Of a stretch of 64,000 nt of DNA, positions 27,396-36,945 are shown one piece after another (positions within the stretch are counted from its first letter, which is position 1; the number at the start of each line of letters is the position of its first letter). The stretch comes from Odoribacter laneus YIT 12061. Lineage in GTDB: Bacteria > Bacteroidota > Bacteroidia > Bacteroidales > Marinifilaceae. The stretch spans positions 1,958,892 through 2,022,891 of the forward strand of contig NZ_JH594596.1 in the NCBI RefSeq assembly GCF_000243215.1, read 5' to 3'. The notes beneath the pieces were generated by a model. The model had not been told where the DNA came from and ran no database searches. It worked only from the letters and a program-made list of their open reading frames with translations. Made by a program: the position numbers and the translations under genes.

Positions 27396-28850
27396 TTAAT
27401 TTTTCGGTAATGTATTTTCCCAGCCTGGATTTTGTGTAACGCCAAATCCTGAATTGATTTCGGAAGAAGGTATGGGATAAACAAAAGCCGCTACGTCAAA
27501 ATCAGTATAATTTCCATTGGAGACACTGATTAATTCTCCTGTACGCCGGGCGTCGAACCAACGGAAACCTTCTTCGAAAAATTCCCGCCTTCGCTCATTC
27601 ACAATAAAAGCCAGTAATCCTTCTGCAGTGGAGGGTAAATCTCCTACAGTTTCTATGGCCGTATTCCGTTTGGCGGTATACAACAAAGCCTCCTGAGATC
27701 TGCTCACATTCCCCAAGCGGGCGTATGCTTCTGCCTGGATCAACATCATCTCCGAAACCCGGAATACCGGAATGTTATTCACAGCCTGAGACGTCGGAAT
27801 ACCGTCAAACTTCCTGGGATGCAAGGTTCTCGTATCAATCAATCGCAACCGGATATCGGTAGCCGCAAATAATTTGACTACTGTATCCGTCAAACTAGCC
27901 CTGTAGCTGCCATATAAGTTATTCAACGAATTGGCCGACAAATTATCATTCTCCGATTTGGAAATCGTCAGAATGTCTTCATCACTGATGGCGGTGGACG
28001 ACCACATTTTCAGATAAGTTTCATTCGAAACCGGAGAGGCATCCCGGAGAATCACGGCGGAATCCGCTGCAACAATCGCCCGTTCATAATTTTGCATAAA
28101 CAAATTTACACGGGCTTCCAAGGCATAAATTGCAGCCCGGTTCATATAAAACTGATCCAATAAAATTAAATCGTCTTCATTATTCTGATTATAATTATCT
28201 ACATAAGTATACCATCTGCCGGCCTCTTCTATATCTCTCAATATCTGCTCGTAAGTCTGAGCAACAGAAGATCTTTCCACCTGGGTAAAAGGTTCTATCG
28301 GATCGTTATCCATCAACACAATTCCCAGCTGGCTATTGGCCTCCCCGGCACGGTAAGGTAAAGCGAAAACATTGACTAACACGTGTTCTGCCAAAGCCCG
28401 CAAAGCATAGCATTGAGAAATATACGATTGTAAACTGGCCGCTTCCTTTTCAGTAAGATGCATTTCCCGGCTAATTGTCAAGAGGCTTTTAGCTCCCCGA
28501 ATCGTACGGGTAGCTCTGTCTATCACCTGATACCCTCCCTGCCATATATAATCCAGATTTTCATCCGTATCTGAAAAATTATACCGGTTTATGGATAAAA
28601 AGTGTCCCGTAGAGGAACTAGCTACAGCATTGTCGGCAGCCATATCTCCCAAAGCGACTACATTTCTTCCATAAAAATAATAATATCCCAGTGCATAATA
28701 CATACCATTCAGGCCGTTTTGTACGTCCTCTACCGTATTATAGGCATCCTCTGCCGGAATATTCTGGAAAGTATCCAAATCCAGAAAATTATTGCAGGAA
28801 CAAAGCAATAATACAGGTAATCCGATCCAATATTTGATTTTATTTTTCAT
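27396..28850 (-). CDS. SusD/RagB family nutrient-binding lipoprotein
   Basis: Starting at MKNKIKYW (28850), the protein has a lipoprotein signal LLLCSCNNFLDLDTFQNIPAEDAYNTVEDVQNGLNG, the classic SusD opening. TPR-like helices follow (ALRALAEHVLVNVF, RAAIYALEARVNLFMQNYERAI), with the SusD C-terminal ERRREFFEEGFRWFDARRTGEL. Such proteins sit on the surface as a lid over the SusC barrel and bind glycans or peptides. It starts 49 nt after the SusC stop. No hydrolase follows in the operon (tamB is next), so the substrate is unknown. Confidence 0.9.
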   Translation of the reverse strand: MKNKIKYWIGLPVLLLCSCNNFLDLDTFQNIPAEDAYNTVEDVQNGLNGMYYALGYYYFYGRNVVALGDMAADNAVASSSTGHFLSINRYNFSDTDENLDYIWQGGYQVIDRATRTIRGAKSLLTISREMHLTEKEAASLQSYISQCYALRALAEHVLVNVFALPYRAGEANSQLGIVLMDNDPIEPFTQVERSSVAQTYEQILRDIEEAGRWYTYVDNYNQNNEDDLILLDQFYMNRAAIYALEARVNLFMQNYERAIVAADSAVILRDASPVSNETYLKMWSSTAISDEDILTISKSENDNLSANSLNNLYGSYRASLTDTVVKLFAATDIRLRLIDTRTLHPRKFDGIPTSQAVNNIPVFRVSEMMLIQAEAYARLGNVSRSQEALLYTAKRNTAIETVGDLPSTAEGLLAFIVNERRREFFEEGFRWFDARRTGELISVSNGNYTDFDVAAFVYPIPSSEINSGFGVTQNPGWENTLPKN

Positions 28851-28899
28851 ATGCTTATTTTTTAATTTCAATGTCATGCGGTACATTTCATTCGATTCG

Positions 28900-31800
28900 T
28901 TAAAAGGCAACGGTTACTCCAAACATCACATTACGGGGAGTAGGATAGTTCCACCATTGTATCCCGTTAGCCCCTATTCCTGCGGGGTCAAATCCTCTGA
29001 AATTTTTGGCACAGAACGTATATAAGTTATCCGCGGTCATAAAGACCCGTACGGTTCCCAGATGAGCCTGATCCGTAATGTATTTGGGCAGAGTATATCC
29101 CAACGACATCGTCCGTATTTTTAAATAACGTCCGTTCATGAGGAAACGGGTGGAAGCATTATTGGCCGCTGACCCGTCTCCGAAGACAAAACGGGGGACA
29201 TCGGTTACATCCCCTGGTTTCTGCCAGCGATGATCGTATACATAACGGGTAGTATTATCAAAACCGGAACCTCCGATCTGTTCATCGTAACTCAAATTAT
29301 CCCCATAGATCTTTCCGCCAAAGGAATAATTCAACTGGAAAGAAAAATCGATTCCTTTATAACTCATCCGGCTGATCAAACTGCCTTGAAACTTCGGACT
29401 GGCAGCCCCTACATACCGTTTCCCGGCTTCGTTATAATTTTTCGTCAATTCGTAACCTTCCGTCCCTTTATACCATTGGGCTTCCCCGGTCTGAGGATCT
29501 ACTCCTGCGTATTTTTTCATCTTAAATGTATAAATATCCCGGCCTTTCTCCACAATTGTAATAGCACCTTCTATGGGTTCGTCGGTACTGAGTTTGATAA
29601 TTTCATTTTTATTGTGAGATCCCACCAAACTCAGATCCCAGTCAAACCCATTTATTCGCAAAACTTTGGCATTAATCGTAAATTCTATTCCCTGATTTTC
29701 CAATTTTCCGATATTCTTAGGCACTGTTGTCAAACCGGTGGTTCTGGAAATAGGTACCAGAAAGACCATATCCTTAGTACGGTGGTAATAATAATCAAAC
29801 TCTAACGTAATCCGGTCCAAAAAAGAAACGTCCAGACCGACATTGAATTTATTGGTCTGCTCCCATTTCAGATCGGGATTTCCCTGCTGCTCATGGGCAC
29901 TTCCCGGCAGACCGTTATAGTTATATCCAAAACCGAATAAATTGCGGGATGCATACCAACCGTGAGCATAATCTGTATCCCCAACATCCTGATTACCAGA
30001 GGTACCGTAGCTTGTCCGAACCGTCAGATTCGTCAACCACGATTTTGTCGATTCCATAAAATCCTCTTCCGACAAGCGATAGCGGGCGCCGATAGACCAA
30101 AAGCCTGCCCATTTATTATCTTTCCCAAAACGAGATGAACCATCTGCCCGGGCACTCATAGAAAAATAATATTTATTCCTAAAGTCGTATTGACCGTTAA
30201 AGAAAAACGAAGCCAAGGCGTAGTCATTTTTACTCGTAGAAGCAGAACTCGGTACCGCAGCATTCGCCACTTGATTCAAATTGAAAAGCGGATAATTGGA
30301 AGCAGCCAGATAAGTCAAATTCTCTTTCGTTTTCTGTACTTCCTGTCCGATCATCAGATTCAGGTTGTGTTCTTCGTTAAAGGTCTTGACATAACTTAAA
30401 GTATTGGTAATACTTAACAATGTTCGCACAGTCGAGCCGTGTTCTCCCATTCCCCTCATATCCTTTCCCTGAGGTTGTAAGAAAGACCAGAAACCGAATT
30501 CTTTCAAATCATAATAATCAATGCCGACACGGGAATTGAAAATTAAATCTTCTCTGAAATTAATTGTCACATAAGGGCTGACTGTAAAACGATATTGTTT
30601 CGCCTCACTTTTATCTCCGTATTTACTCCGTTGAGCAACAGGATTATAGCCATTTAACGTATTGAAATTCCAATCGCCGTTTTCATCTTTGACAGGGATC
30701 AAGGGTGACTGCATATAAGCCTGAGTAATGGGATCGGTAAAATAACCGCCTCCGGCTCCCATATTCGTTTTCGTATAAGAAAGATTTAAGGCAAAACCAT
30801 AACTAACTAATTTACTCGGAGATTGTGAAAAATTCACCCGTCCGGAATACCGTTCCAGGTCCTTACTGATGACCAAGGCCTTGTTATTAAAATAATTAAA
30901 AGAAGTATAGAAACGAGGGGAAGTCTCGGAAGTCCCTCCACCTTGCAAATCCAGATTGTATTCCTGAACGAATCCGACCCGGGTGACTTCATCCAGCCAA
31001 TTCGTACGGGTACTGCCGTCCGTCTCCAGATAGGCATACATCATTTCTTTCATTCCCTCGGGAGTATAGGGAAAATATCCGCCGAACAAAACATCATTAT
31101 AATAGGCTGCATTTCCATTTTCTCCATATAGATCATAGTCGTTCAACAAACCTTCTACCTGTAACTCTGTATACCGGTCTGCATTCAGCGGTCTGTAACT
31201 CTTCGGAATACTCGGTTTCATTTCCATACCGAGTTTCACAGTCAGATTCGCCTGCAATTTTCCAGATCTTCCTTTTTTTGTGGTAATGACAATTACCCCA
31301 TTTGCAGCTCGTGCCCCATATATAGAGGTGGCCGTAGCATCCTTCAATACGGTCATGGATTCAATATCAGCAGGACTCAAAGTAGAAAGAGGAGACAGCG
31401 TTTGATTTTCGGCAGAACGCATCCCCATCGTCCCGGCAGTAACCGGGACTCCGTCAATAACATACAAAGGTTGGGTACCCGAATTCAAAGAATTCCGTCC
31501 CCGGATAAAAATAGTAGCGGGAGCTCCCGGTTGACCGGAAGAAACATTCATCTGTAAACCCGGTACGGTTCCTTCCAATGCCTTGATGGGATTGGCATCG
31601 GTTTTATCCACAATATCCTGAGCTCCTACTGTAGTAGCGGCCCCGGTAAATGCCCTTCTACGGGTTACACCATAACCGGTCACCACAACTTCATCCAAAC
31701 TCTGGGCATCACTTTCCAGTGCAACATTAATTATCGTTCGGTCACCGACCGTATAATTTTCCGTTTTCATTCCGACAAAAGAGAAAACGAGCATATCTGT

Positions 31801-32001
31801 AGGGGACGCTTCAATCGCATAACGTCCTTGCAGATCCGTCGCAGTCCCTATCGTCGTACCTTTAATGACTACAGATACCCCCGGTAGCGGACTCCCATCG
31901 CTTTTATCTGTCACAATGCCACTGACTGTATGCATTTGTGCATAACTCACCTGCAGACCAACTAAAAACAGGAGAGATAATAAACTCATTAATTTTCTCA
32001 T
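28900..32001 (-). CDS. SusC/RagA family TonB-dependent outer-membrane transporter
   Basis: The 1033-aa protein has a signal peptide ending LQVSYAQ and a carboxypeptidase-like regulatory domain (TVSGIVTDKSDGSPLPGVSVVIKGT). SLDEVVVTGYG acts as TonB-box-like segment before the plug (IFIRGRNSLNSGTQPLYVIDGVPV, SIYGARAANGVIVITTKKG). A large barrel ends in NVMFGVTVAF. It imports a substrate captured by the SusD partner. No STN domain or ECF-sigma/anti-sigma pair is nearby, so control may come from the NarL-type two-component system upstream, across a terminator and the palindromic element. That link is inference. Confidence 0.92.
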   Translation of the reverse strand: MRKLMSLLSLLFLVGLQVSYAQMHTVSGIVTDKSDGSPLPGVSVVIKGTTIGTATDLQGRYAIEASPTDMLVFSFVGMKTENYTVGDRTIINVALESDAQSLDEVVVTGYGVTRRRAFTGAATTVGAQDIVDKTDANPIKALEGTVPGLQMNVSSGQPGAPATIFIRGRNSLNSGTQPLYVIDGVPVTAGTMGMRSAENQTLSPLSTLSPADIESMTVLKDATATSIYGARAANGVIVITTKKGRSGKLQANLTVKLGMEMKPSIPKSYRPLNADRYTELQVEGLLNDYDLYGENGNAAYYNDVLFGGYFPYTPEGMKEMMYAYLETDGSTRTNWLDEVTRVGFVQEYNLDLQGGGTSETSPRFYTSFNYFNNKALVISKDLERYSGRVNFSQSPSKLVSYGFALNLSYTKTNMGAGGGYFTDPITQAYMQSPLIPVKDENGDWNFNTLNGYNPVAQRSKYGDKSEAKQYRFTVSPYVTINFREDLIFNSRVGIDYYDLKEFGFWSFLQPQGKDMRGMGEHGSTVRTLLSITNTLSYVKTFNEEHNLNLMIGQEVQKTKENLTYLAASNYPLFNLNQVANAAVPSSASTSKNDYALASFFFNGQYDFRNKYYFSMSARADGSSRFGKDNKWAGFWSIGARYRLSEEDFMESTKSWLTNLTVRTSYGTSGNQDVGDTDYAHGWYASRNLFGFGYNYNGLPGSAHEQQGNPDLKWEQTNKFNVGLDVSFLDRITLEFDYYYHRTKDMVFLVPISRTTGLTTVPKNIGKLENQGIEFTINAKVLRINGFDWDLSLVGSHNKNEIIKLSTDEPIEGAITIVEKGRDIYTFKMKKYAGVDPQTGEAQWYKGTEGYELTKNYNEAGKRYVGAASPKFQGSLISRMSYKGIDFSFQLNYSFGGKIYGDNLSYDEQIGGSGFDNTTRYVYDHRWQKPGDVTDVPRFVFGDGSAANNASTRFLMNGRYLKIRTMSLGYTLPKYITDQAHLGTVRVFMTADNLYTFCAKNFRGFDPAGIGANGIQWWNYPTPRNVMFGVTVAF

Positions 32002-32023
32002 AAATTTTAGTTTAGTTTAATTA

Positions 32024-32084
32024 TAAAAAAACCGCTTTTGCAATTTTTTTTGTATTGTTTAACGAATACTAAGATTAGCGGTTT
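32024..32084 (-). terminator. Possible attenuator in SusC leader
   Basis: AAACCGCT and AGCGGTTT (32077-32084 and 32029-32036) can pair across a 40-nt loop, followed by T's on the minus strand, only about 25 nt before the SusC start. Confidence 0.4.
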
Positions 32085-32105
32085 CAATAAATCTTAATTT
32101 TAACA

Positions 32106-32140
32106 AATAAAAAAAGCTGTCGAAGAAACTCTCCAACAGC
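32106..32140 (-). terminator. Terminator upstream of SusC
   Basis: GCTGT...ACAGC with wobble pairs forms a 10-bp stem followed by TTTTTTTATTTG on the minus strand. It separates the SusC/D unit from the two-component genes and the inverted-repeat element. Confidence 0.65.
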
Positions 32141-32155
32141 CCCTTTGGTTTTATA

Positions 32156-32687
32156 AAGGTCGATTTAATTTGCTTATTTATTTTTTCTTAGGTATTCCTC
32201 CGCCTTGTTTCGGGAAAGAGCTGGAGACTCCGTTCGCTATTTTGTATCGTCAGTCTCCCCTAAAACGCAGATGCTTCCTCCTTTTAGTCACACTTCGTGT
32301 GCCTAACGTCGGCGGACAACCCTGCGTTTTTTAACGGTACGACTTCCTGACAAAATTACGCTCTCTCCCGTCATATCTCTTTCCCGAAACAAGGCTCCGG
32401 CTTCAAACACAGGAACTTTGAGAAAACATTTAAAGAAGCGACGAGGGGAGAATTTAGCGAGTATCGGAGGTCGTTTGTGTTTTTCAGTCATTGCGGGAAG
32501 GAGCGTCTTTCTGTGCGAAAGCGGAGTGTAAAAAAACACCATTTGTCCGCCGACGTTAGGCAGGCAAAGCCTGTCTAAAAGGAGGAAGTTTTGGTGTTTT
32601 AACGGAGCTTGAGCTTACAGAAAAGCGAGTGAAGCACGACTGAAAAACATAAACGACCGGAGGAGGAGCAAAAATTAAATCGACCTT
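32156..32687. repeat. 532-bp nested inverted-repeat element
   Basis: The outer ends are a perfect 16-bp inverted repeat (aaggtcgatttaattt / aaattaaatcgacctt). Inside are perfect pairs of 19 bp (32202-32220 with 32377-32395), 14 bp (32274-32287 with 32575-32588) and 20 bp (32300-32319 with 32543-32562), and a 21-bp pair with one mismatch (32469-32489 with 32638-32658). Small hairpins (CACACTTCGTGTG, CAGGCAAAGCCTG) interrupt two arms. No credible gene lies in it. It fills the gap 32141-32694. It looks like a MITE-like or structured intergenic element; part of it recurs at 61835-61893. Confidence 0.8.
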
Positions 32688-32694
32688 GTATACG

Positions 32695-33351
32695 CTAATC
32701 GTTAATTTCAATAATTTTATTTTTAATTGCATACATGACCAACGCAGCGGTATTCCGACAACCGGTTTTACTCAATAAATTAGCCCTGTGTTTATCTACC
32801 GTCCGTTTACTGATAAACAATTCGTCTGCAATTTCCTGATTCGATTTCCCTTTACATACATGATACAAGATTTCCATTTCCCTTTCCGATATTTCACTAT
32901 CCGGACTTTCTGTTTCTGTTTTATTACTATCCCGCATATTATTTAAAATAGTGAATAATAACTCTTCAGAAAAGAAATTTTCCCCCGCTGCCACTTTTTT
33001 AATGGCGGTAATCACGTTTTCTATTCCTGTATTTTTCAACATAAAACCTTTTGCGCCGGCATCAATCATTTTGTAATAATATTGCTCATCCCCATACATA
33101 GACAAAACGATGATCTTCAAATCGGGATGTAACCGTAAAGCTTCACGAGTAGCTTCAATACCGTTCATTTCCGGCATTTCAATGTCCATTAGCACAACAT
33201 CACAATCCACCAGCGACAAGCTTTCAATAAATTCTCTCCCATTGGAAGCTTCATAGATATGATGGACAAAATCCTGAGTCGACAATAATAATTTCAATCC
33301 TTCCCGGAATAATTTATGATCGTCAACCAGATAAATTTTCAGCTTTTGCAT
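32695..33351 (-). CDS. NarL/FixJ family response regulator
   Basis: The 218-aa protein has a receiver domain with the acidic pair DD at residues 10-11, phosphoacceptor Asp56 in VVLMDIEMPEMNG and AKGFMLKN around the switch lysine. The LuxR-type HTH is SEREMEILYHVCKGKSNQEI, ADELFISKRTVDKHRANLLS. Phosphorylation is expected from the kinase encoded just upstream on the same strand. Targets are not known; the SusC/SusD genes downstream are possible. Confidence 0.9.
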   Translation of the reverse strand: MQKLKIYLVDDHKLFREGLKLLLSTQDFVHHIYEASNGREFIESLSLVDCDVVLMDIEMPEMNGIEATREALRLHPDLKIIVLSMYGDEQYYYKMIDAGAKGFMLKNTGIENVITAIKKVAAGENFFSEELLFTILNNMRDSNKTETESPDSEISEREMEILYHVCKGKSNQEIADELFISKRTVDKHRANLLSKTGCRNTAALVMYAIKNKIIEIND

Positions 33352-33512
33352 AGTACATTTTCCTTATTAGCATTTTCAAGCGATTGCTTCTCCCACCTCT
33401 CAAAAATCGTAAATTTTATCTAATTATTACGCGATTTCCTTATTAAAATAATTAAACTTTTCCTCTCCGGCTGGATTTTTAACCATTTTTTCCTCTCCCT
33501 TTACATTTTACA

Positions 33513-34457
33513 TCATTGAATTTTAATAGAAGCTTTCGCCTGCATACCTTTCCCCCTTTCACTGATAATCTCAATATCTCCGTTTCCGGATTTCAAACGA
33601 TATAGGATATTGTCCAATCCCATTCCATACTCAGTAGCTTCCCGGCTGACATCAAAGCCGATACCATCATCGCTGTAATCCAGATAAATCGTCTGTTCCC
33701 TCAATTGCAAGTCAATCCGGATATTATGAGCAACAGCATGTTTTAACGTATTATTAATCAGCTCACACATCACCCGATAAAGAATAACCTCAACATTATA
33801 AGTAAAACGTCTTCCTCCAAGATTGGTCGTAAAACGGATTTCAATGCCCTCTGCCGATCCCAATCTTTTTATAAAAGCTTCCACAGCGTCTTTCAATCCG
33901 AAATTATTCAGAATATGCGGACTTATATTGGCAGAAATGTCTCTGACGCTCACAATTGCTTCGTCTACCGCCTGCTTGAGGTTTTGCTTGATTTTCTCAT
34001 TTACTTCCGGATCCGCTTTGGCATCCAAACCGGAAAGTAACATTTTTACCACGCTCAACAAAGGCCCTAGACCATCGTGCAGCTCTTTGGCAAAACGCTG
34101 TCTTTCTTTTTCTTCCGTACGAATCACAGCCGACAACACCTTATTTTCCGTCTCTCTCCGGATTTCGTCCAAACGTTTCATAAATTGAAAAATTTTCCGG
34201 ATATAAAATACACCTACCAATAATACCAGAGAAATGATGAAAGTCAGCCATTTCTGAACAATAGCCAACTCGTCCTCCCATTCGGGATAAATTGTCGGGA
34301 AAAGTTCCAAAATGATAGAAGCGACCATCAATATAAAACCGCTGGATATCAAAATCCAGGATACATTAAACTTTGTACGTTTAAACAAACTGATCGCTAT
34401 TCCGGCAGCCAGTACCTGAAAGACCAAAGACACATAAACAACAATTGTGGAAAGCAT
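33513..34457 (-). CDS. NarL-type sensor histidine kinase
   Basis: The 314-aa protein has three hydrophobic helices (residues about 5-25, 32-55, 68-88) with little periplasmic loop, then a HisKA_3 dimerisation helix with RFAKELHDGLGPLLSV (His127) and a HATPase domain with YRVMCELINNTLKHA, DYSDDGIGFD and GMGLDNILYRLKSGNG. It phosphorylates the NarL-type regulator encoded 162 nt downstream. Sensing is probably within the membrane or through the short loop. The ligand cannot be inferred. Confidence 0.9.
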   Translation of the reverse strand: MLSTIVVYVSLVFQVLAAGIAISLFKRTKFNVSWILISSGFILMVASIILELFPTIYPEWEDELAIVQKWLTFIISLVLLVGVFYIRKIFQFMKRLDEIRRETENKVLSAVIRTEEKERQRFAKELHDGLGPLLSVVKMLLSGLDAKADPEVNEKIKQNLKQAVDEAIVSVRDISANISPHILNNFGLKDAVEAFIKRLGSAEGIEIRFTTNLGGRRFTYNVEVILYRVMCELINNTLKHAVAHNIRIDLQLREQTIYLDYSDDGIGFDVSREATEYGMGLDNILYRLKSGNGDIEIISERGKGMQAKASIKIQ

Positions 34458-34519
34458 ATGCTATAAAATAAAAGATAAAACTTCCGAAAAACCTCCACTT
34501 TTTTCTCTGCCGTTCCTTT

Positions 34520-36838
34520 TTAAAACGGATAACCAATAGCGATATTAAACACTGTATGTTTTATCCATTTCCCATTATCGAACAATACGAAACGCTGTCC
34601 TTGCGGTTTCGCCGGATCCCGCATTTTTATTCCCCAATCGAAACGCAAAAGGAAAAAATTAGCATCCACTCTTAGTCCCGGCCCGGTGCCCAAAGCAATC
34701 TGCCGCAGGAAATCTCCCCCCAATACCGTTCCTCGCCGATTTTCATACTTTGTAATATTCCAGATATTTCCAGCATCCAAAAACAAAGCGCCTTCCAACA
34801 ACCAGAAAAGTTTGAAACGGTATTCTATATTGGCTTCTAATTTAAAGTCCCCGACATTATTGGGATAATTATCTTCTGCCACATAAGAACCCGGTCCCAA
34901 CGTCCGGGCTTGCCAAGCCCGGATCCCGTTTGCCCCCCCTCCGTAAAAAGCTTCTTCAAAAGGAAGTACTTTCATATTTCCATAAGGATAACCGCAACCC
35001 AGAAACAAACGGTATACAATTGTATTGGCCCGATTTAAATAATGATTGAAACGATATTCCCCGTCGGCTTTAATATATTGAGCATACTGGACTCCCAACA
35101 TTTCATAATAGCGTTCATCATTTTTTTCCACCCGGGGAATATTGAAAACCTTATCTATAGCCCACAAAAAATTCCCGGAAGTTTCCAGATTCCCCCGAAA
35201 ATAATTGAAACTACTCTGCCCGTTTAACTGCTGATCGGTATAAACAGCCGAAAAATTGGCCGATAAAATCAAGTGACTGGTATAGGCACTCTTTACGTAT
35301 TTATTTTTTAAACCTGCGATAAAAGCACTGTCCACATTCTGCATCATCACATAATTCAAATCAATCAGATCAAAATTATACCGCCATTTTTTATCGGCCT
35401 TTCTCCAGAGATATCCGAACTTAGCGCTGGCAATACGCCGGTCGTAAAAAGGGGTATGCTCGTAACTGAAAGACAAGGAGACCGAAGTTTTAGGGGCAAA
35501 ATTCCTTCGGAAATCATGCAAACGAAAAACCGGCATCCAAAACTGGGGCGTCACTAAACGCATTTCCACACCTAATTCTTTCGTACTGAATATCTTATTT
35601 TCATTAAATTGTTCTTTTTTCAATGCTCCCCATACGCTCAACGTAAGGTTCTCCCCACTTTTAAACAGGTTCCGGTGATTGTAGGTCAGGTTCCCCCCCA
35701 CCCCGATATTACCGGAATTATGAGTCCCTTCCAGAAAAATATTGTAAGATTGCCTTTTCATCGGCGTCAACTGTATGTCACACACCAAGATCTTCTCCTT
35801 TCCAGCCGTAGGTTTTTCCCGGAACACAATATTGATAAACTTAAATAGGTTTAAAGCCTGTAAGCGGGAATAAGAATCCACCACTTTCTGTACATTATAG
35901 AGTTCTCCCTCCCGAAATTGTATGGTTTCAATAATCAATTTTGGTTTCACTTTCAGCTTATCCCGGTAAAGAATCCCGTAATTCCGTTCAATAGTAGCCG
36001 TATAACAAGAATCTGTTCCCGACAAAAAAACCAAAGGGTCATAATCAAAATTTATATTTATTTTCTCGATCCGGAATTTATGATAAGCAGTTGTATCGGT
36101 AGGGTTACTGACAATACTCAACAGCAAACGGGCTTTATCCGGCTGATTAGCGGTTGTCGTATCGGCATAAAACTGAATAAAGTTTTTCGAAAAATTAAAA
36201 TAACCTCTTTCTCTTAGCATCCGGGTGATCCGTTCCCGCTCCGTTTCGAGTAGTTCAATATCCAACGGAGCTTCCGGGCGGATTTTTGTCCGGAAAGAAT
36301 CCTGCAAAACCTCACGCATTAACCTGGCAGTATCGGACAGTTCATTGGACACATAATTGTGCGTATCGGTAAAAGTAAAATCCTCAATAGTCGTCACCTT
36401 CCCAGGGAAAATGTTATATTCTACATAAGCTTTCCTTTTCTTAAAATAAACCGTGTCCAAGACTTCAGCATTGTAATAGCCTTTATTATTCAGAAATAAT
36501 TTTATCTGGGCAACACTTCGGTCGGTCAAAAAATCACTGTATACAACAGGAGCTTCTCCTATCGTGCGCAACCACTTATTAAAACGTTTTTTCTCATTTT
36601 TTCCGCTCAGGTTATACACCCCCAAATGAAAGCGGGCCACTCCCAGAATACGGGTATTGGGCTTCTGACGGATATTCTTTTTTATATCCGATTTCTTAAT
36701 CTCTTTACTGTCTGTTTTTATAGTAACTTTATTCAACAAATACTCTTTTTCCGACACATATTTTGTCGGCGAACAAGAGTACAAGAAAAAAAACGACAGA
36801 AAAATAAGTAATATCTTATATCCGCAACCCTTCTCCAA
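34520..36838 (-). CDS. Second TamL-like lipoprotein of the BamA/TamA family
   Basis: The 772-aa protein has lipobox FFLYSCSPTKYVSEKEYLL, POTRA-like modules (FLNNKGYYNAEVLDTVYF, MLRERGYFNFSKNFIQFYAD) and an Omp85 barrel with YGGGANGIRAWQARTLGPGSY, LDAGNIW and the last strand VFNIAIGYPF. It shares the plan of the gene at 20208-22565 but has diverged strongly and has no TamB next to it. It is divergent from the RNA methyltransferase at 36946. It may use the same TamB or have another partner or substrate. Confidence 0.85.
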   Translation of the reverse strand: MEKGCGYKILLIFLSFFFLYSCSPTKYVSEKEYLLNKVTIKTDSKEIKKSDIKKNIRQKPNTRILGVARFHLGVYNLSGKNEKKRFNKWLRTIGEAPVVYSDFLTDRSVAQIKLFLNNKGYYNAEVLDTVYFKKRKAYVEYNIFPGKVTTIEDFTFTDTHNYVSNELSDTARLMREVLQDSFRTKIRPEAPLDIELLETERERITRMLRERGYFNFSKNFIQFYADTTTANQPDKARLLLSIVSNPTDTTAYHKFRIEKININFDYDPLVFLSGTDSCYTATIERNYGILYRDKLKVKPKLIIETIQFREGELYNVQKVVDSYSRLQALNLFKFINIVFREKPTAGKEKILVCDIQLTPMKRQSYNIFLEGTHNSGNIGVGGNLTYNHRNLFKSGENLTLSVWGALKKEQFNENKIFSTKELGVEMRLVTPQFWMPVFRLHDFRRNFAPKTSVSLSFSYEHTPFYDRRIASAKFGYLWRKADKKWRYNFDLIDLNYVMMQNVDSAFIAGLKNKYVKSAYTSHLILSANFSAVYTDQQLNGQSSFNYFRGNLETSGNFLWAIDKVFNIPRVEKNDERYYEMLGVQYAQYIKADGEYRFNHYLNRANTIVYRLFLGCGYPYGNMKVLPFEEAFYGGGANGIRAWQARTLGPGSYVAEDNYPNNVGDFKLEANIEYRFKLFWLLEGALFLDAGNIWNITKYENRRGTVLGGDFLRQIALGTGPGLRVDANFFLLRFDWGIKMRDPAKPQGQRFVLFDNGKWIKHTVFNIAIGYPF

Positions 36839-36945
36839 CTATCAAAAATGTTATTATTTTTGTATGCAAATTACACTTTGCCCTGTTTTATAATTTTAGA
36901 TGCAGGCTATTCCGGCATCTGAAACTGGAAACTCAATTTTACAGC

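Noticed and set aside
28851-28910. 20-residue N-terminal extension of SusD
   Set aside because: It overlaps the SusC end and would hide the lipoprotein signal.
32303-32542. 79-residue frame in the palindromic element
   Set aside because: It spans several inverted repeats and has no protein-like features.
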